64,000 nucleotides of DNA, from contig NC_053039.3 in NCBI RefSeq assembly GCF_002575655.3, forward strand, positions 216,523,622 through 216,587,621. The letters run 5' to 3'. The first letter of the stretch is position 1. The number at the start of each line of letters is the position of its first letter. The translations under genes and the position numbers were made by a program. Below are positions 22,701 to 35,212 of the stretch, in pieces. This DNA comes from Aegilops tauschii subsp. strangulata (taxonomy: Eukaryota > Streptophyta > Magnoliopsida > Poales > Poaceae). The notes under the pieces are model-generated. The model saw only the letters and a list, made by a program, of their open reading frames with translations, ran no database searches and was not told the DNA's origin.

Positions 22701-25384
22701 GACGACGGAGCGGCTCAGGGAATGCGCAGGAACGAGGGGAGTCTGGGCGTTTGCTCGGGGGCGTCGGGGAGGTGTGTGGTGCTCGGGTGGGTGGCAATGG
22801 CGGCGGTGGCCGAGGTGAGCTCTGGCGAGCAATGGTGGCGGTGGCAGGAGGTTTGGGGAATCGGGAAAGGGCGGAACGGGTTGAGGGGAGGGGTATAAAT
22901 AGGGGGGAGGTCGACTTTGAGGAGGGGGCAGATCGGGGAGAGGTTCCCGAGGATCATGGGATTCGGCGGCGCGGCCGGTGCGTTCTGGCTCGGGCGGGGC
23001 TTGCGGAGGAAGAAGACGACGTGGGTCCCCGCTGTCAGCGAGTGCGGGAACGAGGGAGAGGTGCGAGCGATCGGGCGGTAGCGGCTCGGGCGCGGCGCTG
23101 GCTGGCTGGGCTGGAAAGGCCAGGTGGGCCGGGGAGAGAGGTAGGGGTCCGCTAGGCTTCGGCCTTTTTTCTATTTATTTTTAAACACAGACAGGAAAAA
23201 AAACAAATCACAAATACATAAAATTATTATATAGGCATATAATATATCAAATTGTTCAGAAAAAGAAATCCTAAAAGTTGAACTATTTCTAAAGTCCAAA
23301 TAAAATCAACAAAAACTCAAATAAGGCAAATTGTGCTACTGTTGCAGTAAAGCCCAATAAAATCATTCTTAAAATACCAAAATGATTTCAAATTCATTTT
23401 TCTCCATTTTCTACTTTAGGGAATCATTTTACCCTATTTTTCATATATTTTATTTTTTTGGAGAAAATAATTTGAAGAAAAACCAAATAACTCTGAATTG
23501 AAAAAAAGGGTTTCAAAAGAACTTCCAATTTGAATCTTTTAAACTTTCAACTCATTATTCACATAATTTTAAGAACTCATTTTATCTTCTCTCATGAAAA
23601 TCATTGAGTTGCATAAAGTTTCTGGTTTGAATTATTTGCAAAAATGAAATTCAAATATTTTCAAAAACCCTTTTCATTTTAATTGGAAGAAGTCATGTCA
23701 TCTTCACTCTAGGGTTTTGCATTTGACAAGAATTTGAATTCATGGAGATCAGAATGCAAAGTGAAAAAGTTTGGGAAAGTCATTTCATTCCCTCTCATTC
23801 AACTTTCAAAAAGTTTCAAATTCCACTCAATTTCACACAATCAGTCACACAACAATCAAACAAACAATCATAAATATTTATTAATATAACATTCCAAAAT
23901 TTAGAATTTTGGGATGTTACAACTAGTTCGGCGAAGAGATGGTAATACAAGTGCAATATGGATGGTAGATATAGGTTTTTATAATCTGAAAATATAAAAA
24001 CAGCAAGGTAACTAATGATAAAAGTGAACACAAACGGTATTGCAATGCTAGGAAACAAGGCCTAGGGTTCATACTTTCACTAGTGCAAGTTCTCTCAACA
24101 ATAATAACATAATTGGATCATATAACTATCCCTCAACGTGCAACAAAGAGTCACTCCAAAGTCACTAATAGCGGAGAACAAACGAAGAGATTATGGTAGG
24201 GTACGAAACCACCTCAAAGTTATCCTTTCTGATCGATCTATTCAAGAGTCCGTAGTAAAATAACATGAAGCTATTCTTTCCGTTTGATCTATCATAGAGT
24301 TCGTACTAGAATAACACCTTAAGACACAAATCAACCAAAACCCTAATGTCACCTAGATACTCCAATGTCACCTCAAGTATCCGTGGGTATGATTATACGA
24401 TATGCATCACACAATCTCAGATTCATCTATTCAACCAACACAAAGAACTTCAAAGAGTGCCCCAAAGTTTCTACCGGAGAGTCAAGACGAAAACGTGTGC
24501 CAACCCCTATGCATGAGTTCACAATGTTACGGAACCCGCAAGTTGATCACCAAAACATACATCAAGTAGATCACGTGATATCCCATTGTCACCACAGATA
24601 AGCACATGCAAGACATACATCAAGTGTTCTCAAATCCTTAAAGACTCAATCCGATAAGATAACTTCAAAGGGAAAACTCAATCCATTACAAGAGAGTAGA
24701 GGGGGAGAAACATCATAAGATCCAACTATAATAGCAAAGCTCGCGATACATCAAGATCGTATCACCTCAAGAACACGAGAGAGAGAGATCAAACACATAG
24801 CTACTGGTACATACCCTCAGCCCCGAGGGTGAACTACTCCCTCCTCATCATGGAGAGCGCCGGGATGATAAGATGGCCACCGGTGAGGGATCCCCCATCC
24901 GACAGGGTGCTGGAACAGGGTCCCGATTGTTTTTGGTGGCTATAGAGGCTTGCGGCGGTGGAACTCCCCATCTATTATGTTCCCCGATGTTTTTAGGGTA
25001 TATGGATATATATAGGCGAAAGAAGTTGGTCAGGGGAGCCACGAGGGGCCCATGAGGGTGGGGGCGCGCCCAGGGGGGCAGGCGCGCCTCCCTGCCTCGT
25101 GGCCACCTTGAAGCTTCCCTGACGTGTACTCCAAGTCTCCTGGATTGCTTCCGTTCCAAAAATAACTCCCCCGAAGGTTTCATTCTGTTTGGACTCCGTT
25201 TGATATTCCTTTTCTTCGAAACACTGAAATAGGCAAGAAAACAACTATTTGGGCTGGGCCTCCGGTTAATAGGTTAGTCCCAAAAATAATATAAAAGTGT
25301 ATAATAAAGCCCATTAAACATCCAAAACAGATAATATAATAGCATGAATACTTCATAAATTATAGATACGTTGGAGACGTATCA
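19744..25384 (-). repeat. 3' LTR of the second Gypsy-type element, split by a solo LTR
   Basis: LTR parts are 19744-19971 and 23927-25384; the interval is a solo LTR plus its TSD copy ACTAG. The minus-strand TATA-like CTATATATATCC lies at about 25005-25016. Upstream of it (plus-strand 25035-25110) is GC-rich sequence with GGCGCGCC-type palindromes and a pair of inverted GCCACGAGG/CCTCGTGGC arms. Confidence 0.87.
19972..23921 (-). mobile_element. Solo LTR (3950 bp), family S, minus orientation
   Basis: Begins TGTAGCGACCCGACT and ends GGGATGTTACA on the plus strand, with a perfect TSD ACTAG (19967-19971 and 23922-23926). It has no PBS, gag or pol, so it is best read as a solo LTR of a long-LTR family. 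Its ends match those of 32410-35207 in opposite orientation. On the plus strand it contains a very A-rich stretch (about 21240-22230) and a GC-rich segment (about 22470-23160). The GC-rich segment gives long open frames on both strands, but these look compositional rather than genic. Confidence 0.82.
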
Positions 25385-28300
25385 GCATCCCCAAGCTTAA
25401 TTCCTGCTCGTCCTCGAGTAGGTAAATGATAAAAGAAATAATTTATGAAGTGTGAATGCTAGCAGGTGCACAAGTTTGATCAATGATAATTTCAATCACC
25501 TTTTCTAGCATCATTATATATCATAACAGTAGAGAACTCATAGGACTTCTCATGATCAAGTAACAAGCTATTCACATGTTAAAGTATAGATCATAAACTT
25601 TCTTGAAAACTAAAAAACCGTGTTATTAGTCATCAAACAATTACAATTCATCTTATTTTCAGGAAGAGTCTATGTCAGAGCTTTGATTCAGCAAACTTCA
25701 CATACTCAACTATCATTTAGTCTTTCATAATTGCTAACACTCACGCGATATTTATGGGTTCAAAGTTTTAATCATACACACAGAAAGATAGGGGCTTATA
25801 GATTCGCCTCCCAACCTTTTACCTCAAGGGTAATGTCAACAATAATAGTTCATGATGCCTTACATCCAATTGGATATATATATATTAGGATCTTTCCAAC
25901 ACAATGTGCTTGCAAAAGGATAAAATGTAAAAAGGAAAGGTGAAGATCACCATGACTCTTGCATAAGGTATAAGACAATAATAAAAGATAGGCCCTTCGC
26001 AGAGGGAAGCAGAGGTTGTCATGCGCTTTTATAGTTGGATGCACAAAATCTTAATGCAAAAGAACGTCACTTTATATTGCCACTTGTGATAAGGACCTTT
26101 ATTATGCAGTCCGTCGCTTTTATTTCTTCCTCATCACAAGATCGTATAAAGCTTATTTGCTCCACACTAATAAATCATACATATTTAGAGAGCAATTTTT
26201 ATTGCATGCACCGATGACAACTTACTTGAAGGATCTTACTCAATCCATAGGTAGATATGGTGGACTCTCATGGCAAAACCGGGTTTAAGGGATATTCGGA
26301 AGCACAAGTAGTATCTCTTACTTGGTGCAAAGAATTTGGCTAGCATGAGGGGGAAAGGCAAGCTCAGCATGTTGGATGATCCATGACAATATACTTTATT
26401 TCAGATATAAGAAAACATAACCCATTACGTTGTCTTCCTTGTCCAACATCAACCTTTTAGCATGGCATATTTCAATGAGTGCTCACAATTACAAAAGATG
26501 TCCAAGATAGTGTATTTATATGTGAAATCTCCCTTCCTTCAATATTCTTTCATGAATTGTTCAAGTGACCAATACAATGTTTGCTAACCTTCAATAAATT
26601 TGCCACCTCTACTTCTTATATGTGAAGTCATTACTCCCCATAGGATAAGCATATGAAACATATATAATTTCAGATTTATGATATTCAAGTCATTCAACTA
26701 TTTACTCATAGGATATAAGTGAATCACACGAGTAAATGACAAACTACTCCAAAAAGATATAAGTGAAGATCAATGAGTAGTTAAATAATTATGTAGCTAT
26801 GTGATGACTCTCTCTCATTTAAGAATTTCAGATCTTGATATTTTATTCAAACAGCAAGCAAAACAAAATAAAATGACATCTAAGAATAGCAAACATCATG
26901 TGAAGAAGCAAAAACTTAGGATCAACCGATACTAACCGATAGTTGTTGAAGAAGAAAGGTGGGATGCCAACCGGGGCATCCCCAGGCTTAGACGCTCAAG
27001 ACTTCTTGAAATATTATCTTGGGATGCCTTGGGCATCCCCAAGCTTGAGATTTTGTGTCTCCTTAATTCCTCTCATATCACGGTCTCCCTAAATTTCAAA
27101 AGCTTCATCCACACAAAACTCAACAAGGACTCGTGAGATAAGTTAGTATAAACCAATGCAAAAACCTTATCATACTCTACTGTAGAAAATCACTAAAATT
27201 ATTAATCAACATTGCATACTAAATTCCTCCGCATATTTAATAGTCCTATCCTCAAATAGAATCATTAAACAAGCAAACATATGCAAACAATGCAAACATA
27301 ACAGCAATCTGCCTAAACAGGACAATCTGTGAAGAATGCAGCAAGATCCATACTTCCCTAGCTCCAACAAATATGAAAGAAAATTCCCACTGTATTAAAT
27401 TTATCAGAGCTTATTATGCAAAAGGTTTCAATATTTTATCACATTCTGAATTTTCTAGGGAATTTTTGCAACAACGGTAAACTTTCTGTTTTCAAACAGC
27501 AACATAAAGACTTGTAAAATAGGCATAGTAAAAGCTATCAATGCCACTTTTATTGAAATAAAAGATGCAAACAATTGTTCTAAATAACAGCAAGCAAAAC
27601 TAAATAAAATAAAATGACTCTCCAAGCAAAACACATATCATGTGGTGAATAAAAAAATAGCTCCAAGTAAAGTTACCGATGAACGAAGACGAAAGAGGGG
27701 ATGCCTTCCGGGGCATCCCCAAGCTTAGGCTCTTGGTTATCCTTGAATATTACCTTGGGGTGCCTTGGGAATCCCCAAGCTTAGGCTCTTGCCACTCCTT
27801 ATTCCCTATTCCATCGAATCTTTACCCAAAACTTGAAAACTTCACAACACAAAACTTAACAGAAAACTCGTAAGCTCCGTTAGTATAAGAAAATAAAACC
27901 ACCACTTAGGTACTATTGTGAACTCATTATTTATTTATATTTATGTAATATCTACTGTATTCCAACTTCTCTATGGTTCATACCCTCCGATACTACTGAT
28001 AGATTCATCAAAATAAGCAAACAACACATAGAAAACAGAATCTGTCAAAAACAGAATAATCTGTATCAAACGTATACTTCTGGAACTCCAAAAATTCTGA
28101 AATAAATTGGTGGACCTGAGGAATTTGTCTAGTAATCATCTTCAAAAAGAATCAACTAAATAGCACTCTCCAGTAAAAAGTTTTAGCTAATCTCGTGAGC
28201 GCTAAAGTTTCTGTTTTTTACAGCAAGATCATAAAGACTTCACCCAAGTCTTCCCAAAGGTTCTACTTGGCACAAATACTAATTAAAACATAAAACCACA

Positions 28301-28434
28301 TCTAACCAGAGGCTAGATAGATTATTTATTCCTAAACAGACCCAAAAAGCAAAGAACTAAAATAAAGTTGGGTTGCCTCCCAACAAGCGCTAACGTTTAA
28401 CGCCCCTAACTAGGCATGATGATTTCAATGATGC
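25385..28434 (-). other. Non-coding 3' internal region of the second Gypsy-type element
   Basis: About 3 kb with no recognisable pol. The plus strand shows GTTGGGTTGCCTCCCAACAA (28367-28386), the complement of the conserved motif seen after the protease in the other family. Four GGGATGCC...GGCATCCC(C)AAGCTT units lie at about 26961-26990, 27019-27049, 27696-27725 and 27753-27783, and AAGCTTGGGGATGC (minus) is the polypurine tract at the LTR edge. Repeated CTCTTAT/AAGTGAA phrases resemble those at 7590-7810. Confidence 0.72.
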
Positions 28435-29406
28435 TCACATAAAAGATAAGAATTGAAACATAAAGAGAGCATCATGAAGAATATGACTAGCACATTTAAG
28501 TCTAACCCACTTCCTATGCATAGGGATTTTGTGAGCAAACAACTTATGGGAACAATAATCAACTAGCATAGGAAGGCAAAACAAGCATAACTTCAAACCT
28601 TTAAGCACATAGAGAGGAAACTTGATATTATTGCAATTCCTACAAGCATATATTCCTCCCTCATAATAATTTTCAGTAGAATCATGAATGAATTCAATAA
28701 TATAACCAGCACCTAAAGCATTCTTTTCATGATCTCCAAGCATATAAGTTTTATTACTCTCCACATAAGCGAATTTCTTCTCATGAATAATAGTGGGAGC
28801 AAACTCAACAAAATAATTATCATGTGAGGAATAATCCAATTGAAAACTAAAATCATGATGACAAGTTTCATGGTTATCATTATTCTTAATAGCATACAAG
28901 TCATCACAATAATCATCATAGATAGCAACTTTGTTCTCATAATCAATTGGAACCTCTTCCGAAATAGTGGATTCATCACTAAATAAAGTCATGACCTCTC
29001 CAAATCCACTTTCGTAATTATCACAATAATATTCAACATCCTCAAAAATAGTGGGATCATTACTTCCTAAAGTTGACACTCTTCCAAACCCACTTTCATC
29101 AATATAACCATCATAAGTAGGAGGCATGCTAGCATCATAATAAATTTGCTCATCAAAACTTGGGGGACAAAACATATCATCTTCATCAAACATAGCATCG
29201 CCAAGCTTGTGGCTTTGCATATCATTAGCATCATGGGTATTCAAAGAATTCATGCTAACAACATTGCAATCATGATCATCATTTACATATTTTATGCCAA
29301 GCATTCTATGTAATTCTTCTTCTAGTACTTCAGCACAATTTTCCTTCCCATCATTTTCACGAAAGACATTAAAAAGATGAAGCATATGAGGCACCCTTAA
29401 TTCCAT
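28435..29406 (-). CDS. Unknown 323-residue acidic ORF of a pol-less Gypsy-type element
   Basis: I do not recognise a known domain. The open frame extends back to 29472, but the ATG at 29406 (MELRVPHMLHLFNVFREN) is chosen because it follows AAAAA and the upstream 22 residues look like leader. The start is about 100 bases after the PBS. The protein is Asp/Glu/Tyr/His-rich; residues about 60-160 hold YDGYIDESGFGRVSTLGSND and, 30 residues later, NYESGFGEVMTLFSDEST. Both resemble the C-terminus of the Gag at 10919-12346 (ESGFGEVKTLTSDVPT). Near the end are a CRNC pair and hydrophobic Cys-containing stretches (LKLCLFCLPMLVDYCSH) that could be a membrane or metal-binding segment. The long frame without stops in a young element suggests it was selected until recently. 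It may derive from the Gag C-terminal region; function is unknown. Confidence 0.6.
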   Translation of the reverse strand: MELRVPHMLHLFNVFRENDGKENCAEVLEEELHRMLGIKYVNDDHDCNVVSMNSLNTHDANDMQSHKLGDAMFDEDDMFCPPSFDEQIYYDASMPPTYDGYIDESGFGRVSTLGSNDPTIFEDVEYYCDNYESGFGEVMTLFSDESTISEEVPIDYENKVAIYDDYCDDLYAIKNNDNHETCHHDFSFQLDYSSHDNYFVEFAPTIIHEKKFAYVESNKTYMLGDHEKNALGAGYIIEFIHDSTENYYEGGIYACRNCNNIKFPLYVLKGLKLCLFCLPMLVDYCSHKLFAHKIPMHRKWVRLKCASHILHDALFMFQFLSFM

Positions 29407-29501
29407 TTTTTGTAGTTTTCTTTTATAGACTAAACTAGTGATAAAATAAGAAACTAAAAGATTCGATTGCAAGATCTAAAGATATACCTTCAAGCACTCA
29501 C

Positions 29502-29520
29502 CTCCCCGGTAACGGCGCCA
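29502..29520 (-). promoter_or_regulatory. Primer-binding site of the second Gypsy-type element
   Basis: On the minus strand TGGCGCCGTTACCGGGGAG, 10 bases inside the 5' LTR (which starts at 29531 on the plus-strand axis). Same type as 10712-10730. Confidence 0.8.
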
Positions 29521-29530
29521 GAAAAGAGCT

Positions 29531-31215
29531 TGATGTCTACTACGCAACCTTCTTCTTGTAGACGTTGTTGTGCCTCCAAGTGCAGAGGTTTGTAGGACAG
29601 TAGCAAATTTCCCTCAAGTGGATGACCTAAGGTTTATCAATCCGTGGGAGGTGTAGGATGAAGATGGTCTCTCTCAAAACCCTGCAACCAAATAACAAAG
29701 AGTCTCTTGTGTCCCCAACACACCCAATACAATGGTAAATTGTATAGGTGCACTAGTTCGGCGAAGAGATGGTAATACAAGTGCAATATGGATGGTAGAT
29801 ATAGGTTTTTATAATCTGAAAATATAAAACAGCAAGGTAACTAATGATAAAAGTGAACATAAACGGTATTGCAATGCTAGGAAACAAGGCCTAGGGTTCA
29901 TACTTTCACTAGTGCAAGTTCTCTCAACAATAATAACATAATTGGATCATATAACTATCCCTCAACATGCAACAAAGAGTCACTCCAAAGTCACTAATAG
30001 TGGAGAACAAACGAAGAGATTATGGTAGGGTACGAAACCACCTCAAAGTTATCCTTTCTGATCGATCTATTCAAGAGTCCGTAGTAAAATAACATGAAGC
30101 TATTCTTTCCGTTTGATCTATCATAGAGTTCGTACTAGAATAACACCTTAAGACACAAATCAACCAAAACCCTAATGTCACCTAGATACTCCAATGTCAC
30201 CTCAAGTATCCATGGGTATGATTATACGATATGCATCACACAATCTCAGATTCATCTATTCAACCAACACATAGAACTTCATAGAGTGCCCCAAAGTTTC
30301 TACCGGAGAGTCAAGATGAAAACGTGTGCCAACCCCTATGCATAAGTTCACAATGTTAATGAACCCACAAGTTGATCACCAAAACATACATCAAGTAGAT
30401 CACGTGATATCCCATTGTCACCACAGATAAGCACATGCAAGACATACATCAAGTGTTCTCAAATCCTTAAAGACTCAATCCGATAAGATAACTTCAAAGG
30501 GAAAACTCAATCCATTACAAGAGAGTAGAGGGGGAGAAACATCATAAGATCCAACTATAATAGCAAAGCTCGCGATACATCAAGATCGTATCACCTCAAG
30601 AACACGAGAGAGAGATATCAAACACATAGCTACTGGTACATACCCTCAGCCCCGAGGGTGAACTACTCCCTCCTCGTCATGGAGAGCGCCGGGATGATGA
30701 AGATGGCCACCGGTGAGGGATCCCCCCTCCGGCAGGGTGCCGCAACAGGGTCCCGATTGGGTTTTGGTGGCTATAGAGGCTTGCGGCGGCGGAACTCCCG
30801 ATCTATTATGTTCCCCGATGTTTTTAGGGTATGTGGATATATATAGGCAAAAGAAGTCGGTCAGGGGAGCCACGAGGGGCCCATGAGGGTGGGGGCGTGC
30901 CCAGGGGGGCAGGCGCGCCTCCCTGCCTCGTGGCCACCTCGAAGCTTCCCTGACGTGTACTCCAAGTCTCCTGGATTGCTTCCGTTCCAAAAATAACTCT
31001 CCCGAAGGTTTCATTCCATTTGGACTCCATTTGATATTCCTTTTCTTCGAAACACTGAAATAGGCAAGAAAACATCAATTTGGGCTGGGCCTCCGGTTAA
31101 TAGGTTAGTCCCAAAAATAATATAAAAGTGTATAATAAAGCCCATTAAACATCCAAAACAGATAATATAATAGCATGAATACTTCATAAATTATAGATAC
31201 GTTGGAGACGTATCA
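29531..31215 (-). repeat. 5' LTR of the second Gypsy-type element
   Basis: 1685 bp, uninterrupted; matches the split LTR 19744-25384 with few differences. The open frames at 30646-31014 here and 24848-25183 in the other LTR are the same GC-rich LTR segment and are not treated as genes. Confidence 0.9.
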
Positions 31216-32409
31216 CATTACCGTACCACTCTGGTGCGGACCATACTCTGGTTGACCTACGAGGTCCAGTAATAACTTGATCTGAAGTTTCATGATCATC
31301 ATCATTAACTTCATCACTAATTGGTGTAGGAATCACTGGAACTGATTTTGGTGATGAAACTACTTTCCAATTCGGGAGAAGGTACAATTACCTCATCAAG
31401 TTCTACTTTCCTCCCACTCGCTTCTTTCGTGAGAAACTCCTTCTCTAGAAAGGATCCATCCTTCAACGAATATCTTGCCTTCGGATCTGTGATAGAAGGC
31501 GTACCCAACAGTCTCCTTTGGGTATCCTATGAAGACACATTTCTCCGATTTGGGTTCGAGCTTATCAGGTTGAAGCTTTTTCACATAAGCATCGCTGCCC
31601 CAAACTTTAAGAAACGACAGCTTAGGTTTCTTGCTAAACCACAGTTCATATGGTGTCGTCTCAACAGATTTAGATGGTGCCCTATTTAACATGAATGCAG
31701 CCGTCTCTAAAGCATAACCCCAAAATGATAGTGGTAAATCGGTAAGAGACATCATAGATCGCACCATATCTAATAAAGTATGGTTACGACGTTCGAACCC
31801 ACCATTACGCTGTGGTGTTCCAGGTGGCGTGAGTTGCGAAACTATTCCACAAGTTTCCAAATGAAGACCAAACTCATAAACTCAAATATTCACCTCCACG
31901 ATCAGATCGTAGAAACTTGATTTTCTTTTTACGATGATTTTCCACTTCACTCTGAAATTCTTTGAACTTTTCAAATGTTTCAGACTTATGTTTCATTAAG
32001 TAGATATACCCATATCTGCTCAAATCATCTGTGAAGGTCAAAAAATAACGATACCCGCCGTGAGCCTCAACACTCATCGGACCGCATACATCAGTATGTA
32101 TTATTTCCAATAAGTCAGTTGCTCACTCCATTGTTCCGGAGAACGGAGTCTTAGTCATCTTGCCCATGAGGCATGGTTCGCAAGCATCAAGTGATTCATA
32201 ATCAAGTGATTCCAAAAGCCCATCAGCATGGAGTTTATTCATGCGCTTTACACCAATATGACCTAAACGGCAGTTCCAAAAAAAAGTTGCACTATCATCA
32301 TTAACTTTGCATCTTTTGGCTTCAATATTATGAATATGTGTATCACTACAATTGAGATTCAACAAAAATAGACCACTCTTAAGGGGTGCATGACCATAAA
32401 AGATATTAC
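31216..32409 (-). pseudogene. Copia GAG-pre-integrase and integrase, broken
   Basis: Minus-strand order: GAG-pre-integrase zinc region (CRLGHIGVKRMNKLH ... CEPCLMGKMTKTPFSG) at 32409-32123; integrase core with HTDVCGPMSVEAHGGYRYFL (first Asp) and FLRSDRGGEYLS (second Asp) at 32110-31874; then, after a frameshift at about 31870, TPPGTPQRNGGFERRN (catalytic Glu), FWGYALETAAFMLNR and the C-terminal GYPKETVGYAFYH segment at 31860-31396. A final linker (PRRSTRVWSAPEWYGN) runs into the insertion point at 31216-31220. The frame is also open to stops around 31390. Upstream it is cut by the solo LTR 32410-35207. The catalytic residues are visible but the ORF cannot yield an intact protein. Confidence 0.9.
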
Positions 32410-35207
32410 TGTAACATCCCAAATTTTCAATTTGGAATGTTATACATTAGGTCATCATTGCATATCATATTTTATTGCATTTTGGCTGGATCCTAGAAAT
32501 TCTATGCAACTCAAGGACCCACGGAGAGAGTTGGGGATTTCGTTAATTTCATATTTGAGTTTTCTCAAATTTTGAAAAGAGGATCATTTGGTTTTGATTA
32601 TTTTTCCTTCCTAATATTTCTAAAATAAAAATATATGAGAGGAGATAAAATGACTTCTCCAAGATAGATGAAATATTAGAAGAAAAATATTAAAATCAAA
32701 TAAATGTTTTATTTGGATTTTATTGTAATTTTATTTGCATTAGAAAAATTGCACGTTTTCAAAATTGCATTTTAGGGCCAAGAAAATGTTCATCTTGTTC
32801 TAAATATTTTATTTAGACGATGAAAATTTATTTTGGCATTTTTAGATTTTTATTTAATTTTCTAGGATTTATTTTCGTCAGAACGTTATTTAAAAAAAAA
32901 GTCAGCGCCCGACTGGGCCGAAGCCCAGCCGAGCCGGCCGGCCCAACCCCGCGCCACCGCCTTCCTCGCCCGCCCCGTGCCCGCACCGGACTCCACCGGA
33001 GTCCGGGAGACCGCCGCCGCCTCGGGTTGCCCCTCCCCCAAGCCGCCCCTCCCCCTCTTAAATACCCGCCGCCGCCGCCCCACCTCGCCACCCAAGCCGC
33101 AGCAGCAGCAGCGCCCGCAGTCGCCGCCGCCTGCCTTGCGCCGCCGCCGTGCCTCATCGTCGCCCCGCGCCGCCGCACCGCACCAACCCGCCGTCGCCGC
33201 CACCCCGCAGCCCCACCTCCCCCCGCCGGAGCAGCCGCCTCGTCGTCAGAGCCGTTGTTCCGATCCGATCCGTTTCGCCGCCGGTTTTTTTTGGTTTAGG
33301 TAAAAACCGAAAGGTTTTTATTTAAACCCTAGTTTTCGTTTTTTTAGATTAGTTCGGTTTTAGTTTTTTTTCGGTTTATTTATTTAGCAGACGTTCGTCC
33401 GTACGTTCGTTTTAACGAACGGTGTTCACTCGTTAGCCGCAGACAGCGAACGTTTGTTCGTTAGCCTGTTCGTCAGTTTTTCTTTTTCCAGGGTTTTTCC
33501 GCGATTATTTTCGATCGCGATTTCTGCCCTGATTTTCGTTCTAGTATAACTTTTCGCTCGTTTATCGGAATCAGGCGATTCAAGCGCCTAGAGTTTCGTC
33601 TCGAAACCCTCTTTCTGTTTAACCAACTTAAACAAGATTTTGCTACTGTAAAATTTGACTTTAGTCCAGATTAGTAAACGAAGCTTGTTTCTTTCGCCGT
33701 TTGAGTTTTGTTGCTTTGTTTGGTTTAATTCTTTTTGCAAACCGGAGTTCTTAAGTTGAACTTTCTGGTTAGATCTCTTATTGGAGTTTTACCCGTGTTT
33801 TGCTTGATTGCTTATTGTATGCTCGTTTGTTTGCGATAGAGTACCCAGAGTGTGAAGCGTGCTACTACGAGTCTCTAGGTTTCGCGGACCATCAGCAAGG
33901 CAAGTAACACTTTGATCATACCTCTTTCATACCCAGTTTTACTGCATTAGATCAATCCTCAAACAATTGCATGGTTAGGATCTGATTTTTAATATGTGGG
34001 TTTTGGGAAGTAGATGAGGTAGTACCTATTCACCTGTTTATTATCAAACCTATGGGAGTTACTTCTACGTGCTTATATTGCTATGCTATGCTCGTAGACG
34101 TGGATTGGGTTTGAGAGTATTCATGATAGATGTGAGATTTTTAATTAATGGTTAACTTAAGGTGGCAACTTTAATACACATCTGGGTGGATTGAGGCACC
34201 TGGGGAATTCCAGTGATTACCTGTATTTTTGGAAATCCCGGGGTACCGTGTGATTCTCCTATGGACTGCCACCCAGGCTCAAAGGGGTCATAAGATTATT
34301 CATGCTAGAAACTTCCGTGTGCAGCCACATGCCATTATGGGCTCTGGCATAGTTGACTAAGTTGTGGGAAACCTTTCCATGATGGGCTAGCAGATGTAGG
34401 GGATTGTAGGTGTACCGGCCTATCTATCGGTTAAGGGGACCTCTTCGGAAAGACTGTGTCTCGGTCATCCGTTTCTCAAACATCATGTAGTGCGAGAAAA
34501 CCAACGGAGGAGATCGAGTCTTGTGGGGAAAAGTGCACAAACCTCTGCAGAGTGTACAAACTAATCATGGTTAGCCGTGTCCCTGGTTATGGACATCTTG
34601 AGTATCTAGTCTCTTGGATTATCATGTGGATCTCATCACTCTTAATTATAAAAAAATTGATTGGGTTATTGATTACTTTTTAATTGGGATTGAAATGGGG
34701 TTTACCATTCTCAATGTTTAACAACCACCATGATAGTTAAATAAAATTTATTCCTTTGTTGTAGGGAAAAATTGGCTTTTCGCAAAACATATTAACCATA
34801 CAACCTCCACCAGCCAAATATGCATGTAGTGATAGCATTATTCTGTTCATTACTCTTATGTGTTACATTGCCAGCATATTCCATGTGCTGACCCGTTTTT
34901 GGGCTGCAACGTATCATGTTGCAGACTTTTTAGACGACGAGTAAGGAGCCTTAGGTCGTGGTCTTTCACTCAGTGATGCCGTTGGAGTTAATGGACTCAC
35001 TTTATCTTCCAAGCCTTCCGCTGTTATCGTATTAGATGGCCTTAAGCCACATTTATTGTAATAAGTTCTCTTTTAAGACATTCGATGTAATAAGTGTGTG
35101 ATTGCTACTCTGTTATAAATCCTTCAAGTACTGTGTGTGTCAGCATTACTGATCCAGGGATGACATTTATGCAGAGAGATTAGACTGTTTGAGGTCTGGT
35201 CGCTACA
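32410..35207 (+). mobile_element. Solo LTR (2798 bp), family S, plus orientation
   Basis: Begins TGTAACATCCCAAATTTTC, ends GGTCGCTACA, and is flanked by a perfect TSD ATTAC (32405-32409 and 35208-35212). No PBS, polypurine tract or coding domains. Its ends match 19972-23921. A GC-rich core (32890-33290) with the TATA-like TTAAATACC at about 33058 looks like the LTR promoter and leader. The frames translated there (Pro/Ala/Arg-rich) are probably compositional. Candidate spliced micro-exons at about 33841-33903 and 34893-34943 are discussed in the findings. Confidence 0.83.
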
Positions 35208-35212
35208 ATTAC

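Larger units (their letters stand above)
19744..31215 (-). mobile_element. Second Gypsy-type, pol-less LTR retrotransposon
   Basis: Inserted in the Copia pol with a perfect 5-bp TSD CATTA (19739-19743 and 31216-31220). On the minus strand it reads LTR (31215-29531), PBS, one ORF, about 3 kb of non-coding sequence, polypurine tract AAGCTTGGGGATGC (25398-25385), then LTR (25384-19744, itself split by a solo LTR). LTR lengths are 1685 and about 1686 bp after removing the nested element, and the sequences look very similar, so this is a young insertion. LTR ends TGATACGTCTCCAACGTATC and GACATCA match those of the composite at 4198-17046, as do the polypurine tract and hairpin motifs, although the coding regions differ. 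No pol is present. Confidence 0.88.

Noticed and set aside
22476..23184. Long overlapping ORFs on both strands in GC-rich DNA
   Set aside because: They lie in the GC-rich block of a solo LTR, all are Arg/Gly/Pro-biased, and frames on both strands are equally open; this is composition, not a gene.
30646..31014. 122-residue minus-strand ORF, also at 24848-25183
   Set aside because: Its presence twice is explained by the two LTR copies of one element, and it spans the promoter-proximal palindromic block.
32820..33303. Pro/Ala-rich ORFs of 105-159 residues
   Set aside because: Same GC-rich LTR effect in the other solo LTR; no domain, no conserved counterpart recognised.
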